A stretch of 64,000 bases of DNA from CAIWXH01 sp964555675 (GTDB lineage: Bacteria > Chloroflexota > Chloroflexia > Chloroflexales > Chloroflexaceae), in assembly GCA_964555675.1 (NCBI GenBank), contig CAZKTU010000002.1:28221-92220 (forward strand), given 5' to 3'. Made by a program: the position numbers and the translations under genes. Numbering within the stretch: position 1 is the stretch's first letter; every line of letters begins with the position of its first letter. Shown here piece after piece: positions 48,656 through 60,285 of the stretch. The notes beneath the pieces are model-generated. The model did no database searches, was not told the origin of the DNA, and worked only from the letters and a program-made list of their open reading frames with translations.

Positions 48656-49751
48656 ATGCAAGATCTGAGCGCCGAGTTGGCCGAGCTGCGCGAGCGTTTC
48701 GCGCTGATCCGGGGGCATCTTTGACCTGGCCGGCAAGCAGGCCCAGATTACCGCCCTGGAAGAGCAGGCCGCTTCCCCCGACCTCTGGAATGACCCGCGC
48801 GAGGCCCAGAGTGTGATGCAGCGGCTCACGCGCACCAGGGCCGAGCTCGAGCAGTGGACCTCCCTCGAGGGGCGCCTCGACGGCCTGGCCGAGCTGCTCG
48901 AGATGGCCGCCGCCGAGGGCGACGAGACTCTGCGCGACGAGCTGACGGCCGAGCTGGCCGCGGCGCGCGCCGAGCTCGAGAAGCGCGAGCTGGGGCTGCT
49001 GCTCAGCGGGCGCTACGATGACGGCGACACCTTTATTTCGATCCAGGCCGGCATGGGCGGCACCGACGCCCAGGACTGGGCCGAGATGCTGCTGCGCATG
49101 TACACCCGCTGGGGCGAGGCGCGCGGCTATACGGTCAACCTGGTTGACCAGAGCGAGGGCGACGAGGCGGGGATCAAGAGCGCCACCCTCGAGGTGCGCG
49201 GCCCCTACGCCTATGGTCACGCCCGCGCCGAGGCCGGGGTCCACCGCCTGATCAGACTCTCGCCCTTCAACGCGGCCCACACCCGCCAGACCTCCTTCGC
49301 CCGCGTCGAGGTGATGCCCGAGGTCGACGACGCCCCCGAGGTGGTGATCAAACCCGACGACCTGCGCATCGACGTCTTCCGCAGCGGCGGCAAGGGCGGC
49401 CAGGGCGTCAATACCACCGACTCGGCGGTGCGCCTGACCCACCTGCCCACGGGTCTGGTGGTCACCTGCCAGAATGAGCGCTCGCAGATCCAGAACCGCG
49501 AGACGGCTCTGCGCGTGCTGCGCGGGCGCCTGCTCGAGCGCGAGCTGCAGCAGCAGGCCGAGGAGCGGGCCAGGATGCGCGGCGAGTACCGCGACGCCGC
49601 CTTCGGCAGCCAGATGCGCACCTACTATCTGCACCCCTCGACCCTGGTCAAAGACCACCGCACCGACCACGAGACCAGCAATGTTCACGCCGTGCTCGAC
49701 GGCCAGCTCGACGACTTTATCGAGGCTTACCTGCGCTGGAATGTAGGTTAG
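48656..49751 (+). CDS. prfB: Peptide chain release factor 2, with programmed +1 frameshift
   Basis: ATG 48656 follows CAGGAGGGA. The first 22 codons run MQDLSAELAELRERF...GHL to an in-frame TGA at 48722-48724. The site reads CGGGGGCATCTTTGAC: an internal Shine-Dalgarno-like GGGGG, then CTT-TGA-C, the classic autoregulatory slip. Reading continues in the +1 frame from GAC 48723 (DLAGKQAQITALEEQ) to the TAG at 49749-49751, giving 364 residues. RSGGKGGQGVNTTDSAV holds the GGQ peptidyl-hydrolysis motif and LSPFNAAHTRQTSF the SPF stop-recognition motif. RF2 reads UGA and UAA; low RF2 favours the shift, closing a feedback loop. Confidence 0.96.
48719..48725 (+). promoter_or_regulatory. prfB programmed frameshift site
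   Basis: CTT TGA C with GGGGG a few bases upstream (48711-48715). It matches the conserved bacterial prfB recoding signal. Confidence 0.9.
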
Positions 49752-49773
49752 GGCTAGCGCTCCCAGGGATACT

Positions 49774-51102
49774 ATGCACACGCTGCTCCGTCTTGCCACT
49801 GCTTTGCTGCTTGGGCTCGTGCTGTTCGCGCCGGCGCGAGCCCAGACCGCCGACCCTATCAGCGTGCTTGCCAGCGAGGCCCGCCCCGACTTCCCCAGCG
49901 GGCTCAGCTTCGAGCTGACCGCAGAGGCCGCCGACGCCGATCTGACCGCGGCCCAGCTGCTCTACGGCCCGGCGCGCAGTGGCGCCCTCACGGTGGTCGA
50001 CCTGCAGCTCGACCCCGCCCGGCGGGTCGAGCTCAGCCACACGGTCGATACGCGCGTCTACTACTTCCCGCCCGGCACCGAGCTGACCTACCGCTGGTCG
50101 CTGCGCGACGCCGCCGGTAATCTGCTCGAGACCGCGCCGCAGACGGTCGTCTACCACGACGAGCGCCACCCCTGGAGCGAGCGCACGGAGCGCAATGTGA
50201 CCGTCTTCTGGTACCGGGGCGGCGACGCCTTCGGCCAGGAGCTGGTTGACGTAACCACGCGCACCCTCGACCGGCTCCAGCGTGAGATCGGGGCCGAGCT
50301 CGAGCTGCCGGTGCGCATCTATGTCTATGCCGACAACCAGGATATGCGCTCGGCCCTCGAGAGCAACTCGGTCGAGTGGGTGGGCGGCCAGGCCCACCCC
50401 GACCTGGGGATCATCATCGGGGCGATCGCCCCGGGCGACAGCGCCGAGATCGAGCGGCTCATCCCCCACGAGCTGTCGCACCAGGTGCTGCACCAGGCCA
50501 CCGACAACCCCTACGGCGGCACGCCGATCTGGTTCGACGAGGGTCTGGCGGTACATAACCAGGAGCGGCGCGACGCCGGGTTCGACGAGATGGTGGCCGA
50601 GGCCGCCCGCGCGGGCCGCCTGATCCCGCTCGAGGCTCTGGCGGGCAGCTTCCCGGCCGACCCCGACCAGGCCCTGCTCTCGTACGCCCAGAGCCGCGAC
50701 GTGGTCGAGTTCATCATCGCGACCTACGGCGAGGGCAAGCTGCGCGAGCTGGTGCAGGCCTTCGCGGCGGCGACGCCGGTTGAGGAGGCCCTGCCCCTGG
50801 TCCTGGGCCGCACGGTCGACGAGCTCGACGCCGACTGGCGGGCGACCCTGCCGCCCCCGACGGGTGAGCCGGCGGCGACGGCGGGGCCGCAGCAGGCCCC
50901 GCCCGAGCGCTTCGAGGACGGCCCGGCCCCCGGCCCGGGCGGCGCTGTCGATGGCCCGGGCTGGTTCGATCGGCTCGCCCAGTTGCCGGCCTGGGCGATC
51001 CTGGGCGGCCTGGCCCTGTGTCTGGCGGGCGGGGCGGCCGTGGCGGGCGCTGTCTCGCTGGTGCTGCTGCGTCTGCTGGGCGTCGACAAGCGCACGAGCT
51101 AA
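49774..51102 (+). CDS. Secreted, C-terminally anchored HExxH metallopeptidase (MA clan)
   Basis: 442 residues. Signal peptide (LLRLATALLLGLVLFAPARA), an N-terminal beta region, then a peptidase domain with HELSH (His232, Glu233, His236) and third ligand Glu256 in WFDEGLAVHN, the gluzincin pattern of peptidase-MA-like proteins. A Pro-rich linker and one helix (WAILGGLALCLAGGAAVAGAVSLVLL) with a short basic tail anchor it to the membrane, the catalytic domain outside. It follows prfB by 22 bp and may be co-transcribed. Substrate unknown. Confidence 0.85.
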   Translation: MHTLLRLATALLLGLVLFAPARAQTADPISVLASEARPDFPSGLSFELTAEAADADLTAAQLLYGPARSGALTVVDLQLDPARRVELSHTVDTRVYYFPPGTELTYRWSLRDAAGNLLETAPQTVVYHDERHPWSERTERNVTVFWYRGGDAFGQELVDVTTRTLDRLQREIGAELELPVRIYVYADNQDMRSALESNSVEWVGGQAHPDLGIIIGAIAPGDSAEIERLIPHELSHQVLHQATDNPYGGTPIWFDEGLAVHNQERRDAGFDEMVAEAARAGRLIPLEALAGSFPADPDQALLSYAQSRDVVEFIIATYGEGKLRELVQAFAAATPVEEALPLVLGRTVDELDADWRATLPPPTGEPAATAGPQQAPPERFEDGPAPGPGGAVDGPGWFDRLAQLPAWAILGGLALCLAGGAAVAGAVSLVLLRLLGVDKRTS

Positions 51103-51140
51103 GGTTTGAAGGAGAGCCAGCCTCTCCACGCCGCCTGAAG

Positions 51141-51180
51141 CGGCCATGATGGCCGACGAACGGCGGGCCGCAGGCCCGCC
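51141..51180. terminator. Two adjacent hairpins after the peptidase gene
   Basis: CGGCCA-TGA-TGGCCG (51141-51155) and GGCGGGCC-GCA-GGCCCGCC (51162-51180) are perfect stems. No T tract follows, so they may be terminators of reduced strength or mRNA-stabilising structures. Confidence 0.45.
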
Positions 51181-51206
51181 CAATGAGCTCAACGAGGAGC
51201 AAACCG

Positions 51207-51698
51207 ATGGAGACCAAGTTTACGCCCTGGCGGATGCGCTACATCAAACGCGACGATGGCCCCGACGGGGGGTGCGTCTTCTGCGCCATGAGCGATGAGC
51301 CGCCGGACCACGACCCCGAGAACCTGGTGCTGTACCGGGGCGAGCGCTGCTTTGTGGTGCTGAACCTTTACCCGTACAATACGGCCCACACCATGGTGCT
51401 GCCCTACGAGCACACGGCCGACCTGGTGGGCCTCGACGGGCCGACCGCCCTCGAGCTGTTCGAGTTGACCCGGCGCTGTGTGGCCCTGATCGGGGCCGAG
51501 TACCAGCCCCAAGGCTTCAACACCGGCATGAATCTGGGGCGCATCGCCGGGGCGGGCATCGCCGAGCATCTGCACATGCACATTGTGCCCCGCTGGGGCG
51601 GCGATACGAACTTCATGCCGATCATCGGCCAGACCAAGCTGATCCCCGAGGAGCTGGAGGAGACCTATAACCGGCTGCGGCCGCACTTTCGGCGCTGA
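51207..51698 (+). CDS. HIT-family hydrolase/phosphorylase (AP4A-type)
   Basis: 163 residues; ATG 51207 has GAGGAG at eight bases, better than ATG 51183. CVFCAM (Cys23, Cys26) is a possible zinc pair, NLYPYNTAHTMVLPYEHT is the HIT core and HLHMHIVPRW (His121, 123, 125) the histidine triad. Fungal-type AP4A phosphorylases and bacterial HIT hydrolases share this pattern; the short length and the first Cys pair fit the bacterial diadenosine-polyphosphate group. Substrate is a nucleotide phosphate by family, not determined. Confidence 0.88.
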   Translation: METKFTPWRMRYIKRDDGPDGGCVFCAMSDEPPDHDPENLVLYRGERCFVVLNLYPYNTAHTMVLPYEHTADLVGLDGPTALELFELTRRCVALIGAEYQPQGFNTGMNLGRIAGAGIAEHLHMHIVPRWGGDTNFMPIIGQTKLIPEELEETYNRLRPHFRR

Positions 51699-51794
51699 GC
51701 CGGCAGAATCGTCGAGCCGCAGGGGACGCAGAGCGGCGTGATGCGTGATCACGGCTCGATGCGCCTGCGGCTCTTGAAAGCGCCCCCGGCGGAG

Positions 51795-52166
51795 TTACCC
51801 CAGGGTCAGGTTGATCATGTCGATCAGGCGGTCGACCTCGAAGGGCTTCTGCATGATCACGGCGCCCTCGGCCTCGAGATCCGCAAACCAGGGCTTGCGG
51901 TTGAGGGCGGTCATAATGATGATCGGGATGCCGTGGTCCTGCAGACGCTCCTTGAGGACCTGGAATACCTCGACCCCATCCATGTTCGGCATCATGATGT
52001 CGCTGATCACGAGGCTGGGGGCCAACGTCTCGAGCTGGCGCAGACCTTCCTGGCCGTCAGGCGCCAGGACAACCTCGTAGCCGGCGTTGCGCAGCGCGTA
52101 CTCGAGCACGGTCTGCAACGCCAGGTCGTCGTCCATGATTAAAATCGTGCCCTTGGACTCGGTCAT
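51795..52166 (-). CDS. Single-domain response regulator (CheY-like)
   Basis: 123 residues from ATG 52166, receiver domain only. Acid pocket MDDD (Asp12-14), phospho-acceptor Asp56 in LVISDIMMPNMDG, conserved Thr in IIMTA and Lys in MQKPF. With no output domain it must act by protein contact. No kinase gene is adjacent; the ATPase-less GAF protein at 13886 is a distant possible partner only by speculation. Confidence 0.92.
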   Translation of the reverse strand: MTESKGTILIMDDDLALQTVLEYALRNAGYEVVLAPDGQEGLRQLETLAPSLVISDIMMPNMDGVEVFQVLKERLQDHGIPIIIMTALNRKPWFADLEAEGAVIMQKPFEVDRLIDMINLTLG

Positions 52167-52245
52167 TACGTTCCCCTCTGCCGCAGCGTCGATCGGTTTT
52201 TACCTGTTGGGCCAGTATGATCACGTAGACGGCGGAACGCACGCT

Positions 52246-52254
52246 ATTATACCA
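52246..52254 (-). promoter_or_regulatory. Extended -10 candidate for the response regulator gene
   Basis: TGG-TATAAT on the minus strand, about 80 bp before the ATG. No -35 at the right distance. Confidence 0.5.
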
Positions 52255-52292
52255 GAGGATTTTGTACACGTTGTAGATGTTAAGGAGCGACC

Positions 52293-52709
52293 ATGAGCAG
52301 CGCCCCGCCCCCCCTCGCGGACTACCCCTACATCCACTGGGAGGAAGTGCACTTTCGCGACCTCGACGCCCTGGGCCACGTGAACAACGCGGTCTACGCC
52401 GGCTGGCTCGAGTCGGCGCGCCTGCGCTACTATATGCAGCTGATGGAGTTGCCCCTCTCGGAGTTGGGCCTGATCCTGGCCGAGATGACGATCAGCTACA
52501 AGGCGCCGGCCTTCTTCGGCGAGCGCATCGCTGTGGGCGTGCGGGTGGCCGCGATCGGGACCAGGAGCTTCACCATGGACTATCTGCTCGTCCGCGAGGG
52601 CGACTCGGCGCTGATCGCCTCGGCGAAGACCGTGCAGGTCTGCTTCGACTACAAGCTCGGCACGACCACCCAGGTGCCCGAGCGGTTCCGGGCCCTGGTG
52701 GGCGGGTAG
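52293..52709 (+). CDS. Hot-dog acyl-CoA thioesterase (YbgC/FcbC type)
   Basis: 138 residues from ATG 52293, preceded by AAGGAG. EVHFRDLDALGHVNNAVYAGWLESAR is the 4-hydroxybenzoyl-CoA thioesterase motif with the active Asp in the RDLD segment; MTISYKAPAFFGERIAVGVRV completes the fold. It hydrolyses acyl-CoA or acyl-ACP thioesters; substrate unknown. Divergent from the response regulator gene. The stop codon lies inside a palindromic repeat (52706-52733). Confidence 0.9.
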   Translation: MSSAPPPLADYPYIHWEEVHFRDLDALGHVNNAVYAGWLESARLRYYMQLMELPLSELGLILAEMTISYKAPAFFGERIAVGVRVAAIGTRSFTMDYLLVREGDSALIASAKTVQVCFDYKLGTTTQVPERFRALVGG

Positions 52710-52733
52710 GGCGCACCCATGTGTGCGTCCCAC
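52706..52733. repeat. REP-like palindrome overlapping the thioesterase stop
   Basis: GTAGGGCGCAC-CCAT-GTGTGCGTCCCAC is an imperfect inverted repeat of the same type as 24305-24336 and 7925-7949. It supplies the TAG stop of the thioesterase gene. Confidence 0.5.
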
Positions 52734-52758
52734 CCCGCAGAGTAGCCCGGCCAGTCTA

Positions 52759-54165
52759 CTAGCGCTGCAGCGCGACCACGAAGCTGGCCTCGCCGAAGGG
52801 CTTGTCCCTCAGGCGGACGAGCAGCGAGGCGGCGCTGCTGCTGAGGGGGCGGGCGGCCACGGCGGTGCCGCGCTCTTGGGCGCCGGGGGCGACGACGAGG
52901 GTCTGGGGGTCCGAGGCCGCGTCGTCGAGCGGGTACTCGTTGCCCAGGCCGTCGCTGACCCTGATGTTATCGCCGCTGAGCGGGAACTCGATCGGGCGGT
53001 CGCTGTTATTCTGGACGCTCCAGACCAGCTCGATGCGGCCGTCGCAGGTCGAGACCTGCTCGAGGGCGACGACGATCTCGGGCGAGGTTGCCGTCGTGCT
53101 GCCGCCCTCGGCGACGCTCGTCCAGACGCGGCCGGCGGGGTCGTAGCGCTTGCCGACCAGCTGCCGGCCCGACCAGAGGCAGCCGCCGCCTACGCCCGGC
53201 GCGGCGGCGGACGGGTCGACTGTAGGCACGCCGGCGACCTCGAAGATCGGCGCGGGCTCGTCGGGCGTGGGGATGGCCCGGGCGGGTCGCAGGAAGAGGC
53301 CGAGGGCCAGGACGGCGGCCAGGACAGCCATGGCCGTGACGAAGCTGCCGGTGTTGGTGCGCATGGCCCGGCCGGCGCGGCCCCTGAAGCCGCGCGGCGG
53401 CTCCTCGGGGGTGGCGGGGGGCGCCGCCACGACCTCGGCGGGGGCGATGGCGGGCGGGGCGACGGTGGCGGCCGGGGCCGGGTCGTAGCTGATGGGCGCG
53501 CTCTCTACGACGGTGATCGACTCGAGCGGGTCGGCCATGACCCCCGTGTCGGGAACCACGCCGCGCAGCACGGTGTTGATCTCGGTCCAGGGTGTGCAGT
53601 GGAGCATGCGCGGGATGGCGAGCATCTCCTCGTCGGTGAGCTCGATCTCGGACGAGCGCTCGGTGATCAGATACGAGGGCAGCTCGTCGAGGCCCTTCAG
53701 CTCGACCTTCCAGTCCAGCTCGATCTCGCTGCCCTCCTGGATGCCCGGGGCGATCACCACCACGCGCTTGCAGGTGCGGAAGTCGAGGTCGGCGGCCTTC
53801 TGCTCGGAGAGGAACTCGCGGCGGTGCTCGTTGAGGAAGTTGGTCAGGGCGTGGAAGTAGGAGATGACCTGGTTGTAGGGGTTCTTGCGGCCCGGGTTGA
53901 GGCGTTTGCGCTCGCCGTTGCGGCCCTCGACGAACCAGGGGCCGTTGACGCTGCCGATCACGCGCCCGTCGCAATGCTTGAGCTCGACAATGAAGATCGC
54001 GTCGTGCTTGACGATCACCAGGTCGGTGGTGCGCCCGCCCACGCTGAAATTGGCCAGGATGAGATAGAGGCCCTCGAGCTGGTGGAGCCCGTTGGCCAGA
54101 GCCATGATCGCCCGGCGCTCGTTGGGATGTTCCGGCTTCTCGCCGATCCAGACTTGGACTGCCAT
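52759..54165 (-). CDS. NERD-domain membrane protein with extracellular beta domain
   Basis: 468 residues from ATG 54165; the 17 in-frame residues before it look non-coding. Residues about 5-130 are a NERD (nuclease-related) domain: HPNERRAIMALANGLHQL, ILANFSVGGRTTDLVIVKHDAIFIVELKHCDGRV, with the D...E-x-K core of restriction-like nucleases retained. A region with Pro and Ala precedes one transmembrane helix (FVTAMAVLAAVLALGLFL), then an outside domain with CLWSG and a DUF4352-like ending (IELVWSVQNNSDRPIEFPL). A nuclease fold tied to a sensor-like exterior is uncommon. It follows uvrB by 47 bp on the same strand but a palindrome separates them. Confidence 0.8.
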   Translation of the reverse strand: MAVQVWIGEKPEHPNERRAIMALANGLHQLEGLYLILANFSVGGRTTDLVIVKHDAIFIVELKHCDGRVIGSVNGPWFVEGRNGERKRLNPGRKNPYNQVISYFHALTNFLNEHRREFLSEQKAADLDFRTCKRVVVIAPGIQEGSEIELDWKVELKGLDELPSYLITERSSEIELTDEEMLAIPRMLHCTPWTEINTVLRGVVPDTGVMADPLESITVVESAPISYDPAPAATVAPPAIAPAEVVAAPPATPEEPPRGFRGRAGRAMRTNTGSFVTAMAVLAAVLALGLFLRPARAIPTPDEPAPIFEVAGVPTVDPSAAAPGVGGGCLWSGRQLVGKRYDPAGRVWTSVAEGGSTTATSPEIVVALEQVSTCDGRIELVWSVQNNSDRPIEFPLSGDNIRVSDGLGNEYPLDDAASDPQTLVVAPGAQERGTAVAARPLSSSAASLLVRLRDKPFGEASFVVALQR

Positions 54166-54192
54166 AGATGTGGGGCGTGAGTGGTGAGGCGC

Positions 54193-54212
54193 GAGGCGTG
54201 AGGCCCCGGGCC

Positions 54213-54221
<9 letters not shown>
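54193..54221. terminator. 29-bp palindrome over the uvrB stop codon
   Basis: GAGGCGTGAGGCCC and GGGCCTCACGCCTC pair around one base; the uvrB TGA lies inside the right arm. There is no T tract. It may end or attenuate transcription into the NERD gene. Confidence 0.5.
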
Positions 54222-57893
<3,672 letters not shown>

Positions 57894-57928
57894 AGTCACT
57901 CCGGGGGTTTCGTCTGCCTATCCGTCTC

Positions 57929-57934
57929 ATTATA
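57929..57934 (-). promoter_or_regulatory. -10 box of uvrB
   Basis: TATAAT on the minus strand, 35 bp before the ATG. No good -35. I looked for LexA-type palindromes around it and saw none. Confidence 0.5.
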
Positions 57935-57961
57935 GCTGACCCCAGCCCCTTTTGCATGCGC

Positions 57962-58001
57962 CGCGAGGCCGATCCGCACAGGTGTGCCGATCGGCCTCGC
58001 G
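57962..58001. terminator. Long hairpin between the SIMPL gene and uvrB
   Basis: A 13-bp arm (57962-57974) pairs with 57989-58001; after one C-C mismatch a 4-bp inner stem closes the loop AGGT. No T tract follows. It probably ends the SIMPL transcript before the uvrB promoter. Confidence 0.55.
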
Positions 58002-58008
58002 CGTGGCT

Positions 58009-58036
58009 GCGGCGAAGAGCGTACCTCGGTTGCGAA
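58009..58036. repeat. Dispersed 28-bp repeat, copy 2
   Basis: Matches 13723-13750 at 25 of 28 positions. It is the noncoding first part of the 55-bp contig overlap and so appears again at 58164-58191. Confidence 0.4.
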
Positions 58037-58063
58037 CCTTCAGCGCAGCTCGTAGGTGATCTG

Positions 58064-58163
58064 NNNNNNNNNNNNNNNNNNNNNNNNNNNNNNNNNNNNN
58101 NNNNNNNNNNNNNNNNNNNNNNNNNNNNNNNNNNNNNNNNNNNNNNNNNNNNNNNNNNNNNNN
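58064..58163. other. Spurious scaffold gap (100 N) over a 55-bp contig overlap
   Basis: The 55 bases at 58009-58063 are identical to 58164-58218, touching the N's on both sides. Collapsing one copy and the N's leaves the SIMPL gene complete with a single 3' end. The partial coding sequence at 58040-58063 (QITYELR) is therefore a duplicate, not a second gene. Confidence 0.9.
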
Positions 58164-58194
58164 GCGGCGAAGAGCGTACCTCGGTTGCGAACCT

Positions 58195-58953
58195 TCAGCG
58201 CAGCTCGTAGGTGATCTGGACCTGGGCCCCGACGACCTGCTCGCCGGCCTGCACGGGCACGGGGGCCCCGCCGACGGCCTCGGCGCGATCGGCCATCATC
58301 GCGGGCATGGGCACGGGCATGGCCCCGCCGATGTTCTCGCTGATCACCAGGACCGCGCCGATACTGGCGCCGGCGCTCTGGGCGAGCTGATCGGCCCGGG
58401 CCCGGGCGTCGGCCACGGCGGCGTCGCGAGCCTGGGCCTGGGCGGCCTTGGGGTCGCTGATGCCGAAGTTCACCCCGTAGACCCGGTTGGCGCCCGCGCT
58501 GACCACCTGGTCGAGCAGCGCGCCGGCCTGGGCCAGGTCGCGGATGGTCACGAGCACGGTATTGCTGACCGTGTAGCCGGTGACGGTGCGGCCGTCCTCG
58601 CCGTAGGTGGGGAAGATATTGAAGCCGCTGGTCTGGACGTCCTTCTCGGCCACGCCGAGCTGCTTGACCTGGTCGATGATCGCCTGGGCCTGGGTGGTGT
58701 TCTCGGCCAGGGCGGCCTGGGTGGTGGGGGCCGTGGTCTCGACGCCGATCTGCACGGTGGCCATGTCGGGGGCGACGCGGGCCTCGCCGCTGCCGATGAC
58801 GGTCACCTGGCGCATGCCGGGCACGCCCGCGCCCTGGGCCTGGGCCGGGGCGGGCCGGGTGAGGGCCACGCCCGCGAAGGCGCCGGCCGCGAGGGTGATC
58901 ACGAGCAGGGCGCCGCCGACGGCGCCGATCAGGGTGGAGGTGCGGGTATTCAC
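58195..58953 (-). CDS. SIMPL-domain (DUF541) exported protein
   Basis: 252 residues from GTG 58953, with AGGAG eight bases upstream. A signal/anchor segment (LIGAVGGALLVITLAAGAFAGVAL) precedes a SIMPL domain: VTVIGSGEARVAPDMATVQIGVET, VKQLGVAEKDVQTSGFNIFPTY, YTVSNTVLVTIRDLAQAGALLDQVV, and the helix ending ARDAAVADARARADQLAQSAG. SIMPL proteins (for example E. coli YggE) are linked to oxidative stress tolerance; the mechanism is unclear. The 3' end is unaffected once the false gap is removed. Confidence 0.88.
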   Translation of the reverse strand: MNTRTSTLIGAVGGALLVITLAAGAFAGVALTRPAPAQAQGAGVPGMRQVTVIGSGEARVAPDMATVQIGVETTAPTTQAALAENTTQAQAIIDQVKQLGVAEKDVQTSGFNIFPTYGEDGRTVTGYTVSNTVLVTIRDLAQAGALLDQVVSAGANRVYGVNFGISDPKAAQAQARDAAVADARARADQLAQSAGASIGAVLVISENIGGAMPVPMPAMMADRAEAVGGAPVPVQAGEQVVGAQVQITYELR

Positions 58954-59022
58954 TGGTTGTACTCCTGTGTCGTTGCGGGCCCTTGGGCCCGGGCATTTGC
59001 TTACAAGAGTACAACGCCACAG

Positions 59023-60132
59023 CTACGGTACGAGTTCCACCGAGCGTTGCGCGAGCGCCCGGCGGGCGTCGGCGTAGCCCAGGGCGAAGAGGCTGTGGTG
59101 GTTCGGCTCCTCGTAGTCGACGATCCACTCGAGGGGCATCGGCGCCTCGGGGGCGATCACCGTGGGCATGGCGATCGGCCGCGGGAGCGGGCCGGGGGGC
59201 GGTTCGAGCCCGGCCGCACGCAGCCTGGCCACAGCCTCGGCCAGCTGGTTGCGCTGGGCCAGGGCCTCGAAGGCCACGCGGTAGGAGGCCAGGAGCGCCC
59301 AGTCGAGGGTGAGGGTCAGGGCCTGCACGAGGTCCTCGGGCAGTCCGGCGGGGGCGGCGGCGGCGCTGGGGGCCCAGGGCGTCATCATCACCACGATAAT
59401 GTCGAGCTCGTCTTCGCCGGCGAGGTCGATCACCGGCTCGAGAGGCGTATTGGCCAGCACCGCGCCGTCCCAGTACTTGCCGGCGCCGATGCTGGTCCAG
59501 GGGTAGACCACGGGGATGCTCGACGAGGCCATGAGATGGTCGAGGGTGATCGGCTGCGCGGGCCGACCCTGGAGGGGCCGGTTGCAGAAGATCTCGAGGG
59601 CGCCGCTCTGCAGCTCTGTGGCCGCAATCAGCAGGGCCGGGGCGTCCGGGCTGTTGATGCGCGCGAAGTCCATCCAGCCGGCGAGGGTGCGGCGCCAGGG
59701 GGCGGTGTCGAGCAGGCTGCGGAAGGGCCGCGAGCGGAACAGCTCGCCGAGGCGGCCGACGAGACTCTGGGCGCTCTGGCGCTGCTCCTCGACCGGCAGC
59801 TCGTAGCCGGCCTCGCCGCCGTGGGCCCGCGAGGTGAGCACGCCGCGCAGGAGGAAGCGTACGAGGGGCCTGGCGACGGCGGGCAGATCGGCCGAGAGGC
59901 GGTGTACGTCCTCGGTGTGCATGGCGAGCCACGCGGCCCTGAGCTGGGCGACAGTCATGCCCGAGGCCAGGGCGGCGGCGTTGATCGCGCCGATCGAGGT
60001 CCCGGCGATGATGTCGGGGCCGCGCCCGTCCTCCATCCAGCCACCCTCGACGAGGGCCGTGATCGCGCCGATATGGTAGGCGCCTCGGGCCCCTCCGCCC
60101 GAGAGCACGAGGGCTTTCTTTTTCGCTGCCAT
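59023..60132 (-). CDS. Patatin-like phospholipase
   Basis: 369 residues; ATG 60132 has GGAG at six bases. LVLSGGGARGAYHIGA is the oxyanion loop, GTSIGA holds the nucleophile Ser46, and YWDGAVLANTP the Asp222 of the Ser-Asp dyad. No signal peptide, so it is probably cytoplasmic or membrane-peripheral, hydrolysing phospholipid or other lipid esters. The C-terminal 100 residues are helical with no further domain recognised. Patatins also act as anti-phage effectors, but nothing in the neighbourhood supports that here. Confidence 0.9.
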   Translation of the reverse strand: MAAKKKALVLSGGGARGAYHIGAITALVEGGWMEDGRGPDIIAGTSIGAINAAALASGMTVAQLRAAWLAMHTEDVHRLSADLPAVARPLVRFLLRGVLTSRAHGGEAGYELPVEEQRQSAQSLVGRLGELFRSRPFRSLLDTAPWRRTLAGWMDFARINSPDAPALLIAATELQSGALEIFCNRPLQGRPAQPITLDHLMASSSIPVVYPWTSIGAGKYWDGAVLANTPLEPVIDLAGEDELDIIVVMMTPWAPSAAAAPAGLPEDLVQALTLTLDWALLASYRVAFEALAQRNQLAEAVARLRAAGLEPPPGPLPRPIAMPTVIAPEAPMPLEWIVDYEEPNHHSLFALGYADARRALAQRSVELVP

Positions 60133-60218
60133 GGACTGCTCCAATCCTGAACGCCGGTGATCTCGGCACTCTAAACGAGTGCGGGGCGACAGTTTGGCCG
60201 AAACAGGCCGCTTGGTGC

Positions 60219-60247
60219 TTTACAAACGCGTGCAGCTAGGCTACGAT
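60219..60247 (+). promoter_or_regulatory. Promoter of the 5'-nucleotidase gene
   Basis: TTTACA (60219-60224), 17-bp spacer, TACGAT (60242-60247). Start near 60254, about 32 bp before the ATG. Confidence 0.65.
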
Positions 60248-60285
60248 AGCGCCGCACATCCTTTGTCGAGCATTAGGAGACGTCG

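Noticed and set aside
48813..49751. prfB starting at the internal ATG near 48813
   Set aside because: The true start is ATG 48656; the frame is joined by the conserved CTT-TGA-C recoding site, giving a normal 364-residue RF2.
58040..58063. Apparent second copy of a SIMPL gene 3' end
   Set aside because: It is part of a 55-bp contig-end duplication flanking an artificial N run.
59023..60132. Patatin as an effector of a CBASS-like anti-phage system
   Set aside because: No nucleotide cyclase or other defence gene is adjacent, so an ordinary phospholipase role is simpler.
58040..60169. 709-codon open frame over the SIMPL and patatin genes
   Set aside because: Arg/Pro/Gly-rich shadow that also runs through the N gap; two well-supported genes occupy the region in another frame.
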